Below are positions 59,749 to 64,000 of a DNA stretch of 64,000 nt, piece by piece (the stretch's first letter is position 1; each line of letters begins with the position of its first letter). The notes below the pieces were generated by a model. That model was not told the origin of the DNA and did not search any database. It saw only the letters and a program-made list of their open reading frames with translations. This DNA comes from Pseudomonas sp. CROZ-RG-20F-R04-15 (GTDB taxonomy: Bacteria; Pseudomonadota; Gammaproteobacteria; Pseudomonadales; Pseudomonadaceae): contig NZ_JAKNQL010000010.1 of the NCBI RefSeq assembly GCF_022662375.1, positions 204,733 to 268,732 on the forward strand, read 5' to 3'. A program made the position numbers and the translations under genes.

Positions 59749-61053
59749 ATGCGCGTAATGGTCTTGGGTAGCGGCGTCATCGGTACCGCCAGTGCTTACT
59801 ATCTGGCCCGTGCCGGGTTTGAAGTGGTGGTGGTCGACCGGCAGCCTGCTGCGGCCATGGAGACCAGTTTCGCCAACGCCGGCCAGGTCTCGCCGGGCTA
59901 CGCCTCGCCGTGGGCCGCGCCGGGCGTGCCGCTCAAGGCGATCAAGTGGCTGCTGCAACGCCACGCCCCTCTCGCGATCAAGGCCACCGCCGACATCGAC
60001 CAGTACCTGTGGATGGCGCAGATGCTGCGCAACTGCACCGCCAACCGTTACGCGGTGAACAAGGAGCGCATGGTGCGTCTGTCCGAGTACAGCCGCGACT
60101 GTCTCGACGAATTACGCGCCGAAACCGGCATCGCCTACGAAGGCCGCAGCCTCGGTACGACTCAGCTGTTCCGCACTCAGGCGCAGCTCGATGGCGCCGC
60201 CAAAGACATCGCTGTGCTGAAAGAATCCGGCGTGCCGTTTGAAGTCCTCGACCGTGCCGGGATTGCCCGCGTCGAACCGGCACTGGCAGGTGTGACTGAC
60301 ATCCTCGCCGGTGCCCTGCGCCTGCCGAACGACCAGACCGGCGACTGCCAGATGTTCACCACGCGCCTCGCTGAAATGGCCGTGAAGCTGGGTGTGGAAT
60401 TCCGCTTTGGCCAGGACATCCAGAAACTCGACTACGCCGGTGATCGCATCAACGGCGTGTGGATCGACGGCAAGCTGGAAACCGCCGACCGCTACGTGCT
60501 GGCGCTCGGCAGCTACTCGCCGCAACTGCTCAAGCCGCTGGGCATCAAAGCCCCGGTGTATCCGCTCAAGGGTTACTCGCTGACCGTGCCGATCACCAAT
60601 CCGGCGATGGCCCCGACCTCGACCATTCTCGACGAAACCTACAAGGTCGCGATCACCCGTTTCGATAATCGCATTCGCGTCGGCGGCATGGCCGAGATCG
60701 CCGGTTTTGACCTGTCGCTGAACCCGCGTCGACGCGAAACCCTGGAGATGATCGTCAACGACCTTTATCCTCAGGGCGGCAATCTGGCCGAGGCAAGTTT
60801 CTGGACCGGCCTGCGTCCGACCACCCCGGACGGCACGCCGATCGTTGGCGCCACCCCGTTCAAGAACCTGTTCCTCAACACCGGTCACGGCACCCTCGGT
60901 TGGACCATGGCGTGCGGCTCCGGTCGTTTGCTGGCCGACCTGATGGCGAAGAAAAAACCACAGATCAGCGCCGAAGGCCTCGATATTTCCCGTTACGGCA
61001 ACAAGACCCAGGAGTCCGCAAAACATGTCAATCCAGCGCCAGCTCACCAATGA
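59749..61053 (+). CDS. dadA: D-amino acid dehydrogenase small subunit DadA
   Basis: 434 residues from ATG at 59749, with GAGGG before it. The FAD-binding start is MRVMVLGSGVIGTASAYYLARAGFEVVVVDR. Other blocks are FANAGQVSPGYASPWAAPGVPLKA and GLRPTTPDGTPIVGATPFKNLFLNTGHGTLGWTMACGSG. DadA oxidises D-alanine and other D-amino acids, passing electrons to the respiratory chain. Its 3' end overlaps ridA by 29 bases, so the operon is dadA-ridA-dadX. Confidence 0.96.
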   Translation: MRVMVLGSGVIGTASAYYLARAGFEVVVVDRQPAAAMETSFANAGQVSPGYASPWAAPGVPLKAIKWLLQRHAPLAIKATADIDQYLWMAQMLRNCTANRYAVNKERMVRLSEYSRDCLDELRAETGIAYEGRSLGTTQLFRTQAQLDGAAKDIAVLKESGVPFEVLDRAGIARVEPALAGVTDILAGALRLPNDQTGDCQMFTTRLAEMAVKLGVEFRFGQDIQKLDYAGDRINGVWIDGKLETADRYVLALGSYSPQLLKPLGIKAPVYPLKGYSLTVPITNPAMAPTSTILDETYKVAITRFDNRIRVGGMAEIAGFDLSLNPRRRETLEMIVNDLYPQGGNLAEASFWTGLRPTTPDGTPIVGATPFKNLFLNTGHGTLGWTMACGSGRLLADLMAKKKPQISAEGLDISRYGNKTQESAKHVNPAPAHQ

Positions 61054-61378
61054 GCGCATGAGTCAGATCGTCAGCCACAACGGCACTGTGTATCTGGCCG
61101 GACAGGTCGGCGACGACTTCGACGCCGGGATTGAACAGCAGACCCGCGACGTACTGGCCAATATCGAGCGTTTGCTTGATCTGGCCGGCACCGACAAACA
61201 ACACCTGCTGTCGGCGGCGATCTACCTGAACGACATCGAGGCACACTTCGCCGGGATGAACTCGGTGTGGGATCAGTGGCTGCCGAAAGGCGCCGCGCCG
61301 GCCCGTGCCACCGTCGAAGCGAAAATGGCCAAGCCGAGCATCCTGGTAGAAATCTCTATCGTCGCCGCGCTGCCGTAA
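61025..61378 (+). CDS. RidA-family protein of the dad operon
   Basis: 117 residues starting inside the end of dadA (29-base overlap in another frame). Motifs: ERMSQIVSHNGTVYLAGQVGDDF, VLANIERLLDLAGTDKQHLLSAAIYLNDIEAHFAGMNSVWDQW and PARATVEAKMAKPSILVEISI, a RidA paralogue. It may clear imines released by DadA or by PLP-dependent DadX. It is distinct from the ridA after spoT. Confidence 0.92.
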   Translation: MSIQRQLTNERMSQIVSHNGTVYLAGQVGDDFDAGIEQQTRDVLANIERLLDLAGTDKQHLLSAAIYLNDIEAHFAGMNSVWDQWLPKGAAPARATVEAKMAKPSILVEISIVAALP

Positions 61379-61472
61379 CCGTTGTAAAGATCCCTCTCCC
61401 GGCGCTGTTGGCGGTTCACGTCGTCAGTCGGCGCCGGTTTTTCTTCCCATGACCGCCTAGAAGTCTGCCGCC

Positions 61473-62546
61473 ATGCGTCCTGCCCGTGCCCTGATCGACC
61501 TAGAAGCCCTGCGCCACAACTACCGAATTGCCCGCGAAGTCACCGGCGCCAAGGCGCTTGCGGTGATCAAGGCCGATGCCTACGGCCATGGCGCGGTACG
61601 TTGCGCCCAGGCGCTGGAGTCCGAGGCCGATGGTTTTGCCGTGGCCTGCATCGAAGAGGCGCTGGAGTTGCGCGCGGCCGGCATCAAGGCGCCCGTGTTG
61701 TTGCTGGAAGGGATTTTCGAGGCCGATGAGCTGGCGCTGATCGTCGAGCATGATTTCTGGACCGTGGTGCACTCGCTGTGGCAACTCGAAGCGATTGAGC
61801 AGGCAGCGCTGAGCAAGCCGATTACTGTTTGGCTGAAGCTCGATTCGGGCATGCACCGCGTCGGTCTGCATCCAAAGGATTACGCAGCCGCCTATCAACG
61901 TCTGCTGGCCAGCGGCAAAGTCGCGAAGATCGTCTTGATGAGCCATTTCGCCCGCGCCGATGAACTGCACGCGCAGAGCAGCACCGAACAGGTCGCGGTG
62001 TTCGAAGCGGCGCGTCAGGGTCTGGCCGCGGAAGTCAGCCTGCGCAATTCGCCCGCCGTACTCGGTTGGCCGCAGATTCACAGTGACTGGGTGCGCCCGG
62101 GCATCATGCTTTACGGTGCAACCCCGTTCGAAGAAGCCAATGCCGTGGCCGAGCGTCTGCAACCGGTGATGACCCTCGAATCGAAAGTCATCTGCGTGCG
62201 TGAACTGCCGGCCGGCGAACCGGTGGGTTACGGCGCCAAATTCATCACCGACAGACCAATGCGCATCGGCGTGGTCGCCATGGGTTACGCCGATGGCTAC
62301 CCGCGTCAGGCGCCGACTGGTACGCCGGTTCTGGTGGCGGGCAAGCGCAGCCGCATTCTCGGTCGCGTGTCGATGGACATGCTGTGCATCGATCTCACCG
62401 ATGTGCCGGAAGCCGACCTCGGTTCGACCGTCGAACTGTGGGGCAAAAACATCCTCGCCAGTGAAGTGGCGCAGTGGGCCGAGACCATTCCGTACCAGAT
62501 CTTCTGCAACCTGCGCCGGGTGCCAAGGCTCTATTCCGAGGGTTGA
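61473..62546 (+). CDS. dadX: Catabolic alanine racemase DadX
   Basis: 357 residues. The PLP lysine is Lys33 in AVIKADAYGHG. The second catalytic Tyr is in PVGYGAKF or the nearby MGYADGYPRQ region. Other motifs are LKLDSGMHRVG and GRVSMDMLCIDLTD. It converts L-alanine to D-alanine for DadA in alanine breakdown. Lying 94 bases after the RidA gene, it is the catabolic DadX rather than the biosynthetic Alr. Confidence 0.94.
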   Translation: MRPARALIDLEALRHNYRIAREVTGAKALAVIKADAYGHGAVRCAQALESEADGFAVACIEEALELRAAGIKAPVLLLEGIFEADELALIVEHDFWTVVHSLWQLEAIEQAALSKPITVWLKLDSGMHRVGLHPKDYAAAYQRLLASGKVAKIVLMSHFARADELHAQSSTEQVAVFEAARQGLAAEVSLRNSPAVLGWPQIHSDWVRPGIMLYGATPFEEANAVAERLQPVMTLESKVICVRELPAGEPVGYGAKFITDRPMRIGVVAMGYADGYPRQAPTGTPVLVAGKRSRILGRVSMDMLCIDLTDVPEADLGSTVELWGKNILASEVAQWAETIPYQIFCNLRRVPRLYSEG

Positions 62547-62566
62547 CGCCGCTGCGGGGGCCAAGT

Positions 62567-62617
62567 GTTGTAAATACTGAACGCTGTCGCCATGATAACG
62601 CTCAATATTCTTACAAC
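62567..62617. promoter_or_regulatory. Promoter and inverted repeat upstream of pauR
   Basis: GTTGTAA (62567-62573) and TTACAAC (62611-62617) are perfect inverted arms separated by 37 bases. Within them TTGTAA and CATGAT are 17 bases apart and could form a promoter. The arrangement suits self-regulation by the downstream repressor, by inference. Confidence 0.45.
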
Positions 62618-62634
62618 ATCAGGAGGCTCGCGCC

Positions 62635-63183
62635 TTGGACGTCGGTGAACGACTGCAATCGATCCGCAAGCTCAAAGGGCTTTCTCAGCGTGAACTCGCC
62701 AAACGCGCGGGCGTCACCAACAGCACCATTTCGATGATCGAAAAGAACAGCGTCAGCCCTTCGATCAGTTCGTTGAGAAAGGTACTGGGCGGGATTCCCA
62801 TGTCCATGGTCGAGTTCTTTTCCGAAGAAATCCTGCAGGAAGTCCCGACCCAGATCGTCTACAAGGCCAACGAGCTGATCGACATTTCCGACGGCGCCGT
62901 GACCATGAAACTGGTCGGCCGCGCGCACCCTAGTCGCGCCATCGCCTTCCTCAACGAAATCTACCCGCCGGGCGCCGACACCGGCGAAGAAATGCTCACC
63001 CATGAAGGCGAAGAAACCGGGATTCTGGTGGAAGGTCGTCTGGAACTGGTGGTGGGTCTGGAAACTTTTATTCTCGAAGCCGGCGACAGCTACTACTTTG
63101 AAAGTACCAAGCCGCACCGTTTCCGTAATCCGTTCGACTTGCCTGCGCGACTAATCAGCGCAGCCACGCCGGCGAATTTTTAA
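62635..63183 (+). CDS. pauR: XRE-cupin regulator PauR, polyamine catabolism repressor
   Basis: 182 residues from TTG at 62635, with AGGAGG 8 bases before. The HTH_XRE domain (VGERLQSIRKLKGLSQRELAKRAGVTNSTISMIEKNSVSPSISSLRKVLGGIP) precedes a C-terminal cupin (YPPGADTGEEMLTHEGEETGILVEGRLELVVGLETFILEAGDSYYF). By synteny it corresponds to PauR, which represses polyamine (pau) genes until putrescine or cadaverine binds the cupin. The KauB and PauB-like genes in this window fit that regulon. Confidence 0.9.
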   Translation: MDVGERLQSIRKLKGLSQRELAKRAGVTNSTISMIEKNSVSPSISSLRKVLGGIPMSMVEFFSEEILQEVPTQIVYKANELIDISDGAVTMKLVGRAHPSRAIAFLNEIYPPGADTGEEMLTHEGEETGILVEGRLELVVGLETFILEAGDSYYFESTKPHRFRNPFDLPARLISAATPANF

Positions 63184-63243
63184 CAAAGAGGTGCCAAGCC
63201 ATGATGGCAAAGGCATCCGGAGAGTTTTTCTACCGTGCGGTAT

Positions 63244-63268
63244 AACCCCTTCGACTATGGGGTTGTTT
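63244..63268 (+). terminator. Hairpin after pauR
   Basis: AACCCC and GGGGTT pair around an 8- or 9-base loop and are followed by GTTT. It probably ends pauR transcription before cycB. Confidence 0.5.
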
Positions 63269-63352
63269 CAGTGTGACGGGCTACCCGCTATACTTCCGCC
63301 CGCCTGCGAACCGTGGCCGCAGGCGTGAATAGCCACCATTGAGGGTGAACGC

Positions 63353-63778
63353 GTGAATCTAATTATGAAAATGCTGGCTGCACCAGCAACTGTATTGGCC
63401 CTCTGGGCTGTCAGCGCTCAAGCTGCGACGAATGACGACATTGCCAAGCGCCTCGAGCCAGTCGGCCAGGTGTGTGTACAAGGCAAGGAGTGCAAGGGGA
63501 TGGAAGTTGCCGCTTCCGCAGGCGGCGGTGGCGGGGCGAAAACCCCGGATGAAGTGATTGCCAAGCACTGCAACGCTTGCCACGGTACGGGGTTGTTGGG
63601 CGCGCCGAAGATTGGTGATGCGGCGGATTGGGGCAAACGCGCCAAAGAGCAGGGCGGGATTGACGGTCTGCTGGCTAAGGCCATCAGCGGTATTAACTCG
63701 ATGCCACCTAAAGGCACCTGCGCCGACTGCTCCGACGACGAACTCAAGGGCGCGATCCACAAAATGTCCGGTCTTTAA
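63353..63778 (+). CDS. cycB: Cytochrome c5
   Basis: 141 residues from GTG at 63353 with GAGGGTG upstream (ATG at 63365 also possible). The signal peptide is LAAPATVLALWAVSAQA. The haem-binding motif CNACH is at 73-77, and the Met ligand is in INSMPPKG. The CADC pair near the end forms the disulfide typical of cytochrome c5. It is an exported electron carrier that donates to terminal oxidases. Confidence 0.94.
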   Translation: MNLIMKMLAAPATVLALWAVSAQAATNDDIAKRLEPVGQVCVQGKECKGMEVAASAGGGGGAKTPDEVIAKHCNACHGTGLLGAPKIGDAADWGKRAKEQGGIDGLLAKAISGINSMPPKGTCADCSDDELKGAIHKMSGL

Positions 63779-63799
63779 TTCGCTGGCTTCGCTCTTTGC

Positions 63800-63827
63800 A
63801 AAAAACCGCCTCAGGGCGGTTTTTTTA
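63800..63827 (+). terminator. Terminator of cycB
   Basis: AAAAAACCGCC-TCA-GGGCGGTTTTTTT forms a short GC stem with a long T-run, 22 bases after the stop. Confidence 0.9.
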
Positions 63828-63841
63828 TGCCTTGGATTCGA

Positions 63842-63895
63842 CCAACCCTCACCCCAGCCCTCTCCCGGAGGGAGAGGGGGCCGACCGAGGTGTCT
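63842..63895. repeat. Intergenic CCCTCTCCC-GGAGGGAGAGGG repeat
   Basis: CCCTCTCCCGGAGGGAGAGGG is a near-perfect palindrome inside the sequence CCCTCACCCCAGCCCTCTCCC, a common intergenic repeat of pseudomonads. The last bases of the window (CCCCTCTCCCTCC) look like the start of another copy. Confidence 0.75.
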
Positions 63896-64000
63896 GGCGC
63901 TCTACATCGACCTGAAAGATTGAGTCGATTATGGATTCAGTAAGGCTATTTCAAGTCGGCGTACCTCTCCAATATCCCCCATTCAGTCCCCTCTCCCTCC

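Overview
This 64 kb window is chromosomal DNA from a Pseudomonas, most likely of the P. fluorescens group. The evidence is the gene content (crc beside pyrE, the dut-algC-argB row, dadR-dadA-ridA-dadX-pauR-cycB, kauB), dense Pseudomonas-type REP repeats, GC-rich coding sequence, and a gene order from about 24 kb to the end that, as far as I recall, follows the P. aeruginosa PAO1 PA5300-PA5346 region with local gains and losses. The rest is family recognition from motifs; no database search was possible.

Region 1 (1-4394) is the end of a type VI secretion (T6SS) cluster: the C-terminus of TssM, a PP2C phosphatase (Stp1), a Ser/Thr kinase (Stk1) and a VgrG spike. The tssM-stp1-stk1 order resembles the H2-type T6SS of P. 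aeruginosa.

Region 2 (4391-11635) is distinctly AT-rich and looks acquired. Translationally coupled to vgrG are a secreted Sel1-repeat protein, a 1048-residue multidomain cell-wall-hydrolase effector (NlpC/P60, M23-like, EF-hand and GH19-like modules) and a second secreted protein. More secreted proteins follow.

Region 3 (11673-22626) returns to host-like composition and carries further small secreted proteins. They include an XAC2610-like protein and two proteins with LprI-type lysozyme-inhibitor domains. Several are built from the same few modules in different combinations, as expected of an expanded, shuffling immunity repertoire against peptidoglycan-degrading effectors. A membrane-anchored epimerase-like protein and an unusual hydrolase/PEP-synthase-like fusion interrupt the array.

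Region 4 (22.6-24.2 kb) holds a DUF6124-type gene with a structured-looking leader, an SCP2-like gene and REP elements. Region 5 (24.2-50 kb) is conserved housekeeping DNA: an HDOD protein, recG, oxyR, exbB-exbD-tonB, an epimerase, a lipoprotein, the yicC-gmk-rpoZ-spoT-ridA row, rph, a DUF4870 gene, gltS, crc/pyrE, argB, algC, dut, coaBC, radC, a peptide-binding protein and rpmB-rpmG. Region 6 (50-64 kb) concerns amine and D-amino-acid metabolism: a cupin, kauB, an MFS transporter, a phospholipase D-like lipoprotein, a MocR-type regulator, a DUF1127 protein, a PauB/PuuB-like oxidase, a YkgJ protein, the dadR/dadA-ridA-dadX system, pauR and cytochrome c5. No rRNA, tRNA, CRISPR array or complete insertion sequence was seen.
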